A DNA stretch of 64,000 nucleotides, taken from Leisingera aquaemixtae. Its GTDB lineage: Bacteria > Pseudomonadota > Alphaproteobacteria > Rhodobacterales > Rhodobacteraceae. The translations under genes and the position numbers were made by a program. The notes beneath the pieces were generated by a model. The model was given only the letters and a program-made list of their open reading frames with translations. It made no database searches and had not been told where the DNA came from. Shown piece after piece: positions 51,279 to 60,024 of the stretch (position 1 is the first letter of the stretch; every line of letters begins with the position of its first letter). The stretch spans positions 62,001 through 126,000 of the forward strand of contig NZ_CYSR01000030.1 in the NCBI RefSeq assembly GCF_001458395.1, in the 5' to 3' direction.

Positions 51279-52333
51279 GCATTGCCGCCATCAATGAGCA
51301 GCTGCTGCGCGCGATTGGCGTCGGGGTGGCGGTGGTGCGGGCCTCTGACCTTGGGTTTGTCTTTCACAATCAGCCCTTTGCGGAATGGTTCGGCACGCCG
51401 GGCGAGGGCGCGGCGCTGACCGATGCCATCGACGGGCTGGACCGCGAGGATCTGGGCCCGCTGTGCGAGGAGGGGCTGCGCTATTCGGCGGAGCTGAAGA
51501 TCAAGCGCAAGCGGCGCACGCTGGTCTTTGCCATCAACATCTCGCAGGCCAGCCATCTGGACGAGGCGCTCCTGGTGGTGGAATGCCAGAACATCACCCG
51601 CATCCGCGAACTGGAAAGCATGATCGACAGCTATTCCGCCATGGTTGAGCGCAACACCCGCGAACTGGAGCGCGAGAAGGAGCGGGTGGAGCGGCTGTTG
51701 CTGAACCTGATGCCGCGGCAGGTATATGAGGAGTTCAAAACCTTTGGCGTCGTCACCCCGCAGCTCTATCCCAAGGTCTCGGTGGTGATGCTGGATTTTG
51801 TGAATTTCACCGATTTCGCCTCCCGCACCGATCCGACGGTCACGCTGGGAGAGCTGAACGACATCTTCACCGCCTTCGACCGCATCGTCGAGCAATACGG
51901 CTGCGAGCGGATCAAGACCATTGGCGACGCGTATCTGGCGGTGGCCGGGATGCCGGAACCGATGCCCGAACACGCCACCGCCGTGGCCCATTGCGCCACC
52001 CGCTTCCTGCGTTATCTGGAGCGGCGCAATCAAAGCCACCAGCACAAATGGCAGGCGCGGATCGGGCTGGGCACCGGCTCCGCCGTGGGTTCGGTGGTGG
52101 GGATCCAGAAATACGTCTACGACGTGTTCGGCCCCGCGGTGAACCTGGCGTCCCGCCTGCAAGTCTTTGCCAATGCGATGAAAATCGTCGCCCCCGAAGA
52201 GATGAAGGCCGCGCTGTCGGAAGAATTCCGCGTCACCGACATCGGCCCCGAAGACATCAAGGGCATCGGCGAGGTCCATCTGATCAATGTCGGTGACGAG
52301 CTGAGCGCGCCGCAGCCCGCCAGCCGGTACTAA
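51275..52333 (+). CDS. PAS-domain class III adenylyl cyclase
   Basis: A 352-residue soluble protein. A PAS-like domain (about 8-108) is joined by a coiled coil (about 108-142, RELESMIDSYSAMVERNTRE...) to a class III cyclase domain (about 160-345). Catalytic residues are all present: metal Asp174 (MLDFVNFT) and Asp218 (KTIGDAY), purine-specifying Lys214 and Asp283 (YDVFG), transition-state Asn290 and Arg294 (VNLASR). Lys/Asp at the purine positions predict ATP, hence cAMP. No TM segment. It overlaps the globin gene by four bases and converges with a TetR gene 9 bases away. Confidence 0.92.
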   Translation: MSIAAINEQLLRAIGVGVAVVRASDLGFVFHNQPFAEWFGTPGEGAALTDAIDGLDREDLGPLCEEGLRYSAELKIKRKRRTLVFAINISQASHLDEALLVVECQNITRIRELESMIDSYSAMVERNTRELEREKERVERLLLNLMPRQVYEEFKTFGVVTPQLYPKVSVVMLDFVNFTDFASRTDPTVTLGELNDIFTAFDRIVEQYGCERIKTIGDAYLAVAGMPEPMPEHATAVAHCATRFLRYLERRNQSHQHKWQARIGLGTGSAVGSVVGIQKYVYDVFGPAVNLASRLQVFANAMKIVAPEEMKAALSEEFRVTDIGPEDIKGIGEVHLINVGDELSAPQPASRY

Positions 52334-52342
52334 CTGTCCGTT

Positions 52343-52960
52343 CTAGCTGTCCGGCTCTATCAGACCCAGCCCGCGTAAATAGATGCCAATGCCGCTTTCC
52401 AGCAGATCCTCGGGCGGAAACGGAGAGGTGGCGCCGGGAGAGTTGCGGGCATAAAGCTCCACCACCCCGTGGCTCATCGCCAGCACATGCGCCGAGAACA
52501 TCGAGGCCGGCGGGCGTTTGTGTTCGGGGATGTGCTGGCTCAGGTCCGCCGCGGCGCGTTCCAGGATCTGCCGCGCGCGGGCGGCGGCATCGGCCAGCTC
52601 CGGCGTGCGGTTCACCGACACGCCGCTTTCGAACATGGCGATGTAATGGCCCGGATGCTTGCGCGCAAAGGCCAGATAGGCCCGGCCAGTCGCCTCGAAC
52701 GCGGCCAGCGCCGAGGGCTGGTACTTGTCATAGGCGTGCTGCATCAGGTCGGCAAACATGATGTAGCCCTGGCGCGCGGCCTCGGCGATCAGGTCTTCGC
52801 GCCCTTCGAAATGGCGATAAACCGCGGCCGGGGTGACACCCGCCGTTTTGGCGGCCTCCGACAGGCTGAAACCGGTCGGGCCCTTGGCCTCGATCAGCTG
52901 CAGGGCGGCTTCGACCAGCGCCTGGCGCAGGTTGCCGTGATGATAACCGCGTTTAGGCAT
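52343..52960 (-). CDS. TetR-family transcriptional regulator
   Basis: A 205-residue regulator. [51 protein letters not shown] (about 10-57), preceded by the common [10 protein letters not shown] start. The C-terminal ligand domain is helical (TetR_C_33-like WHG-type in appearance). The ATG at 52960 lies eight bases inside the end of ppk2, so it is likely translated from the ppk2 transcript. Targets unknown. Confidence 0.9.
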   Translation of the reverse strand: MPKRGYHHGNLRQALVEAALQLIEAKGPTGFSLSEAAKTAGVTPAAVYRHFEGREDLIAEAARQGYIMFADLMQHAYDKYQPSALAAFEATGRAYLAFARKHPGHYIAMFESGVSVNRTPELADAAARARQILERAAADLSQHIPEHKRPPASMFSAHVLAMSHGVVELYARNSPGATSPFPPEDLLESGIGIYLRGLGLIEPDS

Positions 52961-53822
52961 CCCAGATGTCCGGGCCTCCGCAAATTTCCGTGTCCAGGGC
53001 GCCGATGGCCTTGGCGTCCTTGTTGTCATAGTCAATGCCGCTCAGCACCGCGCGGATCGCCGCCAGCCGCGCCCGCCGCTTGCCGTCGGAGCGCACGATG
53101 GTCCAGGGAGCCTCGGGGCAATGGCTGCGCGCCAGGGTCTCGGAGATCGCGTCCGTGTAGGCGTCCCATTTCTCCAGCCCCTTGACGTCGATCGGGCTCA
53201 GCTTCCACTGCTTCAGAGGGTCGGATTCCCGCTTCAGGAACCGGCGCAGCTGTTCCGCCCGGCCGACGTTGAGCCAGAACTTGAACAGCTTGACGCCGTC
53301 CTCCACCAGCGCCTGCTCAAACCCCTTCACCTGGTGAAAGAACCGCTCGCGCTGGTCATCGGTGCAAAAACCGAACACCTTTTCCACCACGCCGCGGTTG
53401 TACCAGCTGCGGTCGAAGAACACGATCTCGCCGCCCGACGGCAGATGCTGGATGTAGCGCTGAAAGTACCACTGGCTCTGCTCTTCTTCGCTGGGTTTGG
53501 ACAGCGCCACAACCCGGGCGCCGCGCGGGTTCAGGTTTTCGCGGAAGCGTTTGATGGTGCCGCCCTTGCCGGCGGCATCGCGGCCCTCCAGCACAATGGC
53601 GATGCGCGCGCCGCTAGCCTTGACCCAGGCCTGCAGCTTGACCAGTTCGACCTGCAGCGCCTCCAGCTCCGTCTCGTAGGTCTTGCGCGCCATCCGCTCC
53701 CGGTGCGGATAGCTGGGGGTGATGATTTCGTCCTTGTCAGCGGTCTGGATCGCCTTGCGGATCTCCTCCGGCGCGCCGGTCTGGTAGTAGCGGCTGATGG
53801 CCCCGTCAAATGGCAGCGTCAT
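52953..53822 (-). CDS. ppk2: Polyphosphate kinase 2
   Basis: Transfers phosphate between polyphosphate and nucleoside diphosphates. The 289-residue single-domain (class I) PPK2 has Walker [18 protein letters not shown], the lid [31 protein letters not shown] (Walker B DRSWYNR) and [20 protein letters not shown]. The start is the ATG at 53822 with AGAAGGG upstream; a TTG two codons earlier is possible. Class I enzymes of marine bacteria can use polyP to make GTP or ATP; direction is not readable from sequence. Confidence 0.94.
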   Translation of the reverse strand: MTLPFDGAISRYYQTGAPEEIRKAIQTADKDEIITPSYPHRERMARKTYETELEALQVELVKLQAWVKASGARIAIVLEGRDAAGKGGTIKRFRENLNPRGARVVALSKPSEEEQSQWYFQRYIQHLPSGGEIVFFDRSWYNRGVVEKVFGFCTDDQRERFFHQVKGFEQALVEDGVKLFKFWLNVGRAEQLRRFLKRESDPLKQWKLSPIDVKGLEKWDAYTDAISETLARSHCPEAPWTIVRSDGKRRARLAAIRAVLSGIDYDNKDAKAIGALDTEICGGPDIWDA

Positions 53823-53883
53823 ATGCAAAACCCTTCTGTCCCCAACACCTTATATGGGGATGCAGTATGGAATGTGAATCGCA

Positions 53884-54837
53884 TTAACGCAAATCTGCCC
53901 GGGCGGCAGCGCGCTGCACCGCGGCGGCAACTTCATCGGTTGCCACGTGGTGCGGCATGTGGCCGATCCCCTCCAGCAGCGTCAGGGCGGCACTGGGAAC
54001 ATCCTGCACCAGCTGGCGCGCGTGGATATTGGGGCTGACGGTGTCATCCGCAGTGCCGTGGACGATTTCGACCGGGACCCCGATCCGGCTGTAAAGCGGT
54101 GCCAGCGCCTTCACCTCAGACAGCAGGTTGGCGCGCTGCCGGGCATTGGCCCGCAGCGAGTTGCGCCGCAGCGTCAGCCCGATGCCGAAATGCTCAGCAT
54201 AGCCTTCCGGCACCGGCTGGGGCGCAAACACCGCGTCCAGCGTGTCCATGACGGTGGCGCGGGACACAAACGCGGTGAGGGCCGGGACCGCGAGGGCGCT
54301 GCCGATCCGCGACGACGTCACCTTGTAAAACGTGTCCAGCGGCGTGTCCCACGGGTGCGACACACCTGCAACGGACACCAGCGCCGCCAGCGCCTCCGGG
54401 TGGTCGACCGCCCAGGCCAGCGCCACCGCACCGCCGTAGCTTTGACCCAGCACCACAGGCTGCTGCGCGCCCAACTGCGCCGCGGCCTGGCGCAGCAGGT
54501 CCGCCTGCTGCCGGATCGTTGCGCCGCTGCTGTTCAGGCGGTCGGAATAGCCCAGGCCCGGGCGGTCGAACACCAGGATGCGGAAATCCCTGGCCAGCGC
54601 CGGCGCCAGCCGGAAGGTCATGTCCCGGGTATTGCCGCTGGAGCCGTGGATCAGCACCAGGTCCGGCGCGCTGCCCTTGGGCTGGCCCATCTCCACCACA
54701 TGCACCCGGTGGCGCCCGACCACCAGCACCTGACCCTGCGGCGGGTGGCTGGCCTCGGCGGCGGCCTCGCGCCGTCCGGCCTGCCAGGCCGTCAGCGCGG
54801 CGCCGGTTGCAACAGCGAGGCTCAGATAAACCAGCAT
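53884..54837 (-). CDS. Alpha/beta hydrolase, membrane-anchored
   Basis: A 317-residue hydrolase. An N-terminal hydrophobic segment (LVYLSLAVATGAALTAW) acts as anchor or signal. The fold begins at LVLIHGSSGNTRDMTFRLAP (oxyanion region). The nucleophile Ser is in LGQSYGGAVALA, the acid is probably Asp in HGTADDTVSP and the His in EGIGHMPHHV. The ATG at 54837 lies one base after the metA stop; an ATG at 54864 inside metA is the alternative and adds nine residues including Arg. Neither has a strong ribosome-binding site, suggesting coupling to metA. Substrate unknown. Confidence 0.85.
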   Translation of the reverse strand: MLVYLSLAVATGAALTAWQAGRREAAAEASHPPQGQVLVVGRHRVHVVEMGQPKGSAPDLVLIHGSSGNTRDMTFRLAPALARDFRILVFDRPGLGYSDRLNSSGATIRQQADLLRQAAAQLGAQQPVVLGQSYGGAVALAWAVDHPEALAALVSVAGVSHPWDTPLDTFYKVTSSRIGSALAVPALTAFVSRATVMDTLDAVFAPQPVPEGYAEHFGIGLTLRRNSLRANARQRANLLSEVKALAPLYSRIGVPVEIVHGTADDTVSPNIHARQLVQDVPSAALTLLEGIGHMPHHVATDEVAAAVQRAAARADLR

Positions 54838-54838
54838 C

Positions 54839-55756
54839 CTACCGGCCGATCTGATCCAGCTCATATGGCGTGGTCTGGTAGATCTCATTGATCCAGTTGC
54901 CATACAGAAGATGCGCGTGGCTGCGCCAGCGGTTCTGCGGCTGCTGGCTGGGATCATCGTTCGGATAGTAGTTGTCCGGCACGTTGATCGGGGTGCCATT
55001 GGCCACGTCGCGGTCGTATTCCTGCTTCAGCGTATCACTATCGTATTCGAAATGGTTGAAGATATAGAGCGCGCGGTGCGCCTTGTCCTCCACCAGGCAG
55101 GGGCCGACCTGATCGCTGCCCAACAGGGTGCGCAGCCCCGGGGCCGCGTCAATCTCATCCTGTTTCATCTCGGTCCAACGGCTGACCGGGATCACGAAAT
55201 CATCCGAAAACCCGCGCAGGTACGGCGAGGCCGGCGCCAGGTTCCGGTGCCGGAAGCATCCGAACGCCTTGTGGTCCAGCATGTGCTTTCTGACGCCATG
55301 GAAATGGTTGATCATCGCCATGCCGCCCCAGCAGACGCCAAAGGTCGAATGCACGTTGGTCTGGGTCCACTCGAACACCTCCTGCATCTCGTCCCAATAG
55401 GTGACTTCCGGAAACTCCAGATGCTCGATCGGGGCGCCGGTGATGATCAGCCCGTCAAACTTCTCGTGCTTCACGTCCTGGAAGGAGTGATAGAACTCCT
55501 CCATATGCTCAGCCGCGGTGTTCTTGGTCTGATGCTCGGTCATCCGGATCAGGCTCAGCTCGATCTGCAGCGGCGTGGCGCCGATCAGCCGGGCAAACTG
55601 GTTCTCGGTCTGGATCTTCTTGGGCATCAGGTTCAACAGCCCGATGCGAAGCGCCCGGATATCCTGCCGTGCTGCCTGATCCGGCGACATGACCATCACG
55701 CCTTCGTTCGTCAGAACGTCATAGGCGGGGAGGTCTGCTGGGATCTTGATGGGCAT
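54839..55756 (-). CDS. metA: Homoserine O-acyltransferase MetA (acetyl type predicted)
   Basis: Acylates homoserine at the start of methionine synthesis. The 305 residues include [33 protein letters not shown], the nucleophile Cys in [14 protein letters not shown] and the His/Glu dyad in [21 protein letters not shown]. Position 111 is Glu (GAPIEHLEF). In this family Glu111 goes with acetyl-CoA and Gly111 with succinyl-CoA, so this enzyme is predicted to make O-acetylhomoserine despite the MetA fold. AGGACA precedes the ATG. It lies 59 bases after a P-loop protein gene. Confidence 0.94.
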   Translation of the reverse strand: MPIKIPADLPAYDVLTNEGVMVMSPDQAARQDIRALRIGLLNLMPKKIQTENQFARLIGATPLQIELSLIRMTEHQTKNTAAEHMEEFYHSFQDVKHEKFDGLIITGAPIEHLEFPEVTYWDEMQEVFEWTQTNVHSTFGVCWGGMAMINHFHGVRKHMLDHKAFGCFRHRNLAPASPYLRGFSDDFVIPVSRWTEMKQDEIDAAPGLRTLLGSDQVGPCLVEDKAHRALYIFNHFEYDSDTLKQEYDRDVANGTPINVPDNYYPNDDPSQQPQNRWRSHAHLLYGNWINEIYQTTPYELDQIGR

Positions 55757-55815
55757 GTCACTGTCCTGATTTGCGGAAGGGTGTACGATATAGCGGAAGT
55801 TGAGAAATAGGCGGC

Positions 55816-56679
55816 TTAGCTGCGGGCCTCAAGGGCGGAGGCGATCAAATCCACGAAACCGGCCTCATCCTTGACGGCTGAGATCTGGTCGGCGGTGACA
55901 GTGATACCCCAATTGTCCGCCATCGCCTGATAGCGCGGCTGGCGGTGCGCCAGCGCCTGGGCGTAGGTCCAGCGGATAAAGGCATCGGGGTCCACATCGC
56001 CCTCAGCTATGCCATTTTCCTTGAGATACTCTTGCCAGACACGGTCCAGGAACTCCGGCTGATAGGACATCGGCTTGGGGGCGCGGTCGAACCGGCGCAC
56101 CAATTCCTCGGTGTGGGCGTCGGTGCCCTTGATCCAGACCATCAGCGTGTGCTTGCTGAGTTCGGACATGATCTGGTCGTGGGGATCGTCCACATCCACC
56201 CATTCGCAGATCGACCCGCCGGTATCGCAGATGAAGTTCGGATAGCCATAAAGCTGCTGCGCACGGTCTTCGAAATACTCGGTGTCCAGCAGCGCGCGGA
56301 TCTCGGCGACGCGGAACTGCTCTTGACGCCGCTTGTATTCCGCGATCGGCAGCCCGCCCTTGGCCACATCGCCCGGCTTGCCCAGATAGGCCGCGACCGG
56401 TGTCAGGTTTTCAAAGGTGATGTTGGAGCCGATAAAGATCGAATCCGACAGCAGCAGCTCCCGCAGGAACGGCACTTTCATGGCCTCGGCCTTGGCGTTG
56501 TCGGCGATGTATTCGCCCATGTAGCGGGTGCCGATGCGGTAATCGACGGAGTAATGGAACCAGCTGCCGGCCCCGCGCAGGACGTTGCTGACATAAGTTT
56601 TGCCAAGCCCGGACATGCCAAAGAACAGCACCCGTTTGTTCGGCGCCTCGCGCCAGTCCTGTGCGGAAGAGTAGAGCAT
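55816..56679 (-). CDS. P-loop ATPase-like protein upstream of metA
   Basis: A 287-residue cytoplasmic protein of unknown function. [17 protein letters not shown] near the N-terminus (about 20-36) is a Walker A motif. The next segment, [20 protein letters not shown], recalls the substrate region of small-molecule kinases. [10 protein letters not shown] (about 150-160) may contain a catalytic or metal-binding feature. [19 protein letters not shown] resembles the later beta-strand and base-binding region of nucleotide kinases. No Walker B can be named with certainty. It lies 59 bases upstream of metA on the same strand, so a role linked to methionine or another metabolite is possible but unproven. 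Confidence 0.75.
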   Translation of the reverse strand: MLYSSAQDWREAPNKRVLFFGMSGLGKTYVSNVLRGAGSWFHYSVDYRIGTRYMGEYIADNAKAEAMKVPFLRELLLSDSIFIGSNITFENLTPVAAYLGKPGDVAKGGLPIAEYKRRQEQFRVAEIRALLDTEYFEDRAQQLYGYPNFICDTGGSICEWVDVDDPHDQIMSELSKHTLMVWIKGTDAHTEELVRRFDRAPKPMSYQPEFLDRVWQEYLKENGIAEGDVDPDAFIRWTYAQALAHRQPRYQAMADNWGITVTADQISAVKDEAGFVDLIASALEARS

Positions 56680-56734
56680 TAGATAAGTAGTCCCTGAAGG
56701 TTTCAGGCCTTGCTAATCCTCTGCGCGGGCTGGG

Positions 56735-57649
56735 TCAATTCCGTGCGCGCTTGCGCCGCAACCGGGGCATGCCGTTCAGGATCAGCAGCCCCGCCGCCAG
56801 CAGGGCAAAACCGGCATAGGCCTGCGGTTTCAGCGCTTCACCCAGCACCGCAGCGCCCAGCACGATGGCGACCGGCGGGATGATCAGCGTGACCAGCATC
56901 AGGTTGCCGCTGCCCGCCAGCCCCAGCACCCGGTAATAGAGCAGATAGGCCCCGGAAGTGGCGATCAGCGAGAAATAGGCGATGGACATCCAGGTGTCCG
57001 TTTCCAGCGCCAGCGCCGGAGGCCCGTCAATCAGCAGCGCAGCCGGTGCCAGGCACAGGGTTGACCCCGTGAGCATTCCCGCCGCCGCCACCTGCGGCGG
57101 CAGGCCGGACAGATGCAGCCGTGCCCAGGCACTGGCAAACGCATAGGACACCGTGCCCGCCAGAACCGCCAGCTGCGCCGTGCTGCGGATGTCAAAGGCG
57201 GCAAATTGCTCCAGCCCGATGGCCGTGGCCACGCCCAGGAAGCCAAGGGTGACCCCCAGCGCCTTGCGCGCCGTCAGCCGCTCATCGGCAAAGACCAGGG
57301 CCGCCACGATCACCCCGAACACGGCCGTCGCCGCATTCAAAATCGAGGTGAGGCCGGTTTCGATATGCAGCTGCCCCCACGCCATCAGCCCGAAGGGAAT
57401 CACGTTATTGAGCAGCCCCATCACCAGGAACGCCGCCCAGACCCGCGGCGCCTTTGGCACCGGCAGCCGCATCAGCAGCACAACGGCCCACAGCAGCAGC
57501 GCCGCCCAACCGCAGCGGTGCAGCACCAGGGTGGCAACGGGGATTTCATCGAGGGCGATGCGGATCGACAGGAACGATCCGCCCCAGACCGCGCCGAGCA
57601 GGATCAGCTCGGCCCAGGCGCGGGGGGATATGGTCTTTTGCGGGCTCAT
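56735..57649 (-). CDS. DMT-superfamily transporter (EamA)
   Basis: A 304-residue protein with ten predicted TM helices in two EamA repeats (ILLGAVWGGSFLSIRIALDEIPVATLVLHRCGWAALLL; AVLAGTVSYAFASAWARLHLSG). It ends in a basic tail RKRARN. GAGG precedes the ATG. Family members export amino acids or other metabolites. It sits 55 bases upstream of the P-loop protein and metA genes, so metabolite efflux connected to them is conceivable; the substrate cannot be inferred. Confidence 0.9.
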   Translation of the reverse strand: MSPQKTISPRAWAELILLGAVWGGSFLSIRIALDEIPVATLVLHRCGWAALLLWAVVLLMRLPVPKAPRVWAAFLVMGLLNNVIPFGLMAWGQLHIETGLTSILNAATAVFGVIVAALVFADERLTARKALGVTLGFLGVATAIGLEQFAAFDIRSTAQLAVLAGTVSYAFASAWARLHLSGLPPQVAAAGMLTGSTLCLAPAALLIDGPPALALETDTWMSIAYFSLIATSGAYLLYYRVLGLAGSGNLMLVTLIIPPVAIVLGAAVLGEALKPQAYAGFALLAAGLLILNGMPRLRRKRARN

Positions 57650-57700
57650 GCACCTCAGCTAGCGCGCGGGCGGACGCCAAGCGACCCGTTTCTTGCGGCA

Positions 57701-57730
57701 AAAGAAAACCCCGCCCTGAAAGGGCGGGGT
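57701..57730 (-). terminator. Rho-independent terminator after the FadL-type porin gene
   Basis: ACCCCGCCCT, loop GAA, AGGGCGGGGT; on the minus strand it is followed by TTTTCTTT. Confidence 0.9.
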
Positions 57731-57768
57731 GTAAGCTGTCTCTGTTCAGGCGGAAGCCTGCCAGCGGA

Positions 57769-58893
57769 TCAGAAGTTGTAGCCGACCTTCAGGCCAAAGC
57801 TGACAGCATCGTTGTCCTGAAAGTTGGTGACCGGGTTGCCGCTGGGAGAAGCGACCGCGTCGCCCAGCTGGGTATAGCGGATGCCGGCAGAAATGGTCAT
57901 GTTGTCCTGCTTATAGCGCACGCCAAGCCGGATCGCCTCATACCCGTGGGTCGGCGCCAGCGGCGACACCAGATCGTCGCCGTCCACATCCGCATAGATA
58001 AACGCCAGCGACCCGGACCAGTTCTCGTTGAAGCTGCGGCCGATCCCCAGCGTGTAGGTAAAGGAATCGTCCAGGTCGATCAGGTCGACAGAGCGGCCGG
58101 CCAGGGTGCTCAGGCCCGGTACCACCAAATCCGTCACGCTGTGTTCAGCCCAGCGCACACCGCCAAACAGCAGCGTGTCCTTGGCGATGCCGGTCTGGAA
58201 GTCCAGGTTCACCGACTGCGGCGTCTTGGTCTGGGTCGAGGTGCTGGCGGTGGCCCCGGTTGCGAAGGTTTCGTTCAGATTGAAATCATGCTCGATTTCA
58301 GAGCTGTAGGTCAGCGCCGCGCGCAGGGCGATCTCGGGGATCTCATAGGCAACGCCAGCCACCCAGCCAAAAGCGCCTTCCTTGTTCACCTTCACGTTGT
58401 AGACGCCGCCGATCGAGGTGTAAGCGCCGCCCTGCAGATTGATTTCGCCATCAATCTCCTGATAGCGGATACCGCCATGAACGCTGAAACGCTCATTGAA
58501 CTTGTAGCGCAAGAGGGCGGTGATCGCATTGGAGTCCGCCTGCGCGGTGGTCCCGCCCAGCAGCAAAGAGCCGGTGGTCGGGTAGTTCACGTCCACACCC
58601 CAGGGCTGATCGAAGATCAGGGCGAAGGACAGCTGTTCGTTAAGGTCCCGCTTGTAGCCCGCGCCGAACATGTTGAAGCGTTCGCCGACATCGCCGGTGG
58701 CAGAGCCGAGCGGGTTCAGGGTTGTCCGGTCATTGCCCGACAGGTCCACGGATGTGGTCGCGAAGGAGAATTCGGCGTAGTTGCCTTCTTCAAAGATAAT
58801 CCCGATCGGCTGGCCGGTGCGGTCAAGGCCGCTGGCCATGGCAGGCCCGGACACCAGCGCCAGAGCGGCGGTTGTTGCAAGATAGCGTTTCAT
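57769..58893 (-). CDS. OmpP1/FadL-family outer-membrane transport protein
   Basis: A 374-residue outer-membrane beta-barrel. The signal peptide MKRYLATTAALALVSGPAMA is followed by SGLDRTGQPIGIIFEEGNYAEFSF, the FadL-type N-terminal hatch region. Alternating amphipathic strands run throughout, and the last strand ends in F (SFGLKVGYNF), as for BAM substrates. It imports hydrophobic compounds such as fatty acids in its family. GGGAGG precedes the ATG at 58893. It has its own terminator. Confidence 0.92.
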   Translation of the reverse strand: MKRYLATTAALALVSGPAMASGLDRTGQPIGIIFEEGNYAEFSFATTSVDLSGNDRTTLNPLGSATGDVGERFNMFGAGYKRDLNEQLSFALIFDQPWGVDVNYPTTGSLLLGGTTAQADSNAITALLRYKFNERFSVHGGIRYQEIDGEINLQGGAYTSIGGVYNVKVNKEGAFGWVAGVAYEIPEIALRAALTYSSEIEHDFNLNETFATGATASTSTQTKTPQSVNLDFQTGIAKDTLLFGGVRWAEHSVTDLVVPGLSTLAGRSVDLIDLDDSFTYTLGIGRSFNENWSGSLAFIYADVDGDDLVSPLAPTHGYEAIRLGVRYKQDNMTISAGIRYTQLGDAVASPSGNPVTNFQDNDAVSFGLKVGYNF

Positions 58894-58996
58894 TGTTCCT
58901 CCCTTGGTAGCGGCCTGTGCGGACCGCTTTACGCGAAGGTAATAGGGCAGAAATCCGCAGATCAACCGTAACCAAGCGGCAACTAGCGTGAAACCT

Positions 58997-59881
58997 TCAG
59001 TTGCGGGCGGACCTGACGGGATTTCCGGCAACAATGTTGAGGTAATTCGCGATGCAGATGATGGCCGCGCCGCTCAGCACCCAGGCATCCAGCGCCTCGC
59101 CGTAAATCACCATGCCCAGGATCGCGATGGCGGGCAGCCGGGCGAAATCGATGGGCACCACGACGCTGGCGGGGGCCAGCGACAGGGCGGTGGTCAGGCA
59201 GAAATGCGCGGTGAGCCCGGCAATGCCGATCAGCACCAGCCAGGGCAGGGTGGAGGAATCCGGCAGCGCCATGTCGCCGTCCCATCCGGCTGCCAGCAGA
59301 CCCATCACAAGTTGCATCGCCGTCAGCCACAACAGGATCGAGGCGGTCGTCTCGTGCCGGGTCAGCCGTTTGGTCAGGATCGCGGTCAGCGCAAAGAAGA
59401 TCGCGCAGCCGGCCGCCGCGGCGAGGCCCAGGTTCACGGTGTCCGGACTGGGGCGGGCAACAATCAGGATGCCGGCAAAGCCCAGGCCCGCCGCCAGCAT
59501 CCGCCGCCGGGTCAGGGTCTCGCCCAGCAACAGCGGCGACAGGATGATGACCCAGAGCGGTGAGGTGAACTCCAGCGCGAACACCTGCGCCAGCGGCACC
59601 AGCGTCACCGCCAGGAACCACAGGTTCTGGCCGGTGAAATGGACCGTGTTGCGCAGGAGATGCACGCCCAGCCGATCCCGCCGCACCTGTTGCCAGCGCC
59701 CGGTGGCCGTCAGCACCGCGGCCACGATCAGCAGCCCGACCATGCTGCGGTAGGTCATGATCTCGAAGGTGTCCAGCGTCAGCCCGGCCTCGCGGCCCGC
59801 GATGGCCATGGCGGAGAAGGAGACGATGGCGCCAATCATCCACAGGGCGGCCAGTCCCGCGCGCGCCTCACCCTCTGCCAT
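58997..59881 (-). CDS. DMT-superfamily transporter (EamA), second
   Basis: A 294-residue ten-TM protein with two EamA repeats (AALWMIGAIVSFSAMAIAGREAGL; CAIFFALTAILTKRLTRHETTA) and FTGQNLWFLAVTLVPLAQVFALEFTSPLWV, a motif frequent in this family. The start at 59881 follows GGGGGAGGAA. It is not closely similar to the EamA protein at 56.7 kb. Substrate unknown. Confidence 0.9.
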   Translation of the reverse strand: MAEGEARAGLAALWMIGAIVSFSAMAIAGREAGLTLDTFEIMTYRSMVGLLIVAAVLTATGRWQQVRRDRLGVHLLRNTVHFTGQNLWFLAVTLVPLAQVFALEFTSPLWVIILSPLLLGETLTRRRMLAAGLGFAGILIVARPSPDTVNLGLAAAAGCAIFFALTAILTKRLTRHETTASILLWLTAMQLVMGLLAAGWDGDMALPDSSTLPWLVLIGIAGLTAHFCLTTALSLAPASVVVPIDFARLPAIAILGMVIYGEALDAWVLSGAAIICIANYLNIVAGNPVRSARN

Positions 59882-59944
59882 TGCGGTTCCTCCCCCGTTG
59901 CTGCTGGCGGGAACAGACAAGGATACCGGCCGGGGGTCAAGGAC

Positions 59945-59981
59945 AAGAAAGGCCCGGCTGCTGCAGGCGCGCAGCCGGGCC
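59945..59981 (-). terminator. Rho-independent terminator after the double-sulfotransferase gene
   Basis: GGCCCGGCTGC, nine-base loop, GCAGCCGGGCC, followed on the minus strand by TTTCTTG. Confidence 0.8.
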
Positions 59982-60024
59982 GGGCATCAGGTTCAGAAGT
60001 GCCGGGCTGGCGAAGCCCCGGAGA

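Noticed and set aside
55757-55815. SAM-II type riboswitch before metA, as in other alphaproteobacteria
   Set aside because: Only 59 bases separate metA from the upstream gene, and no SAM-II pseudoknot-like sequence is present.
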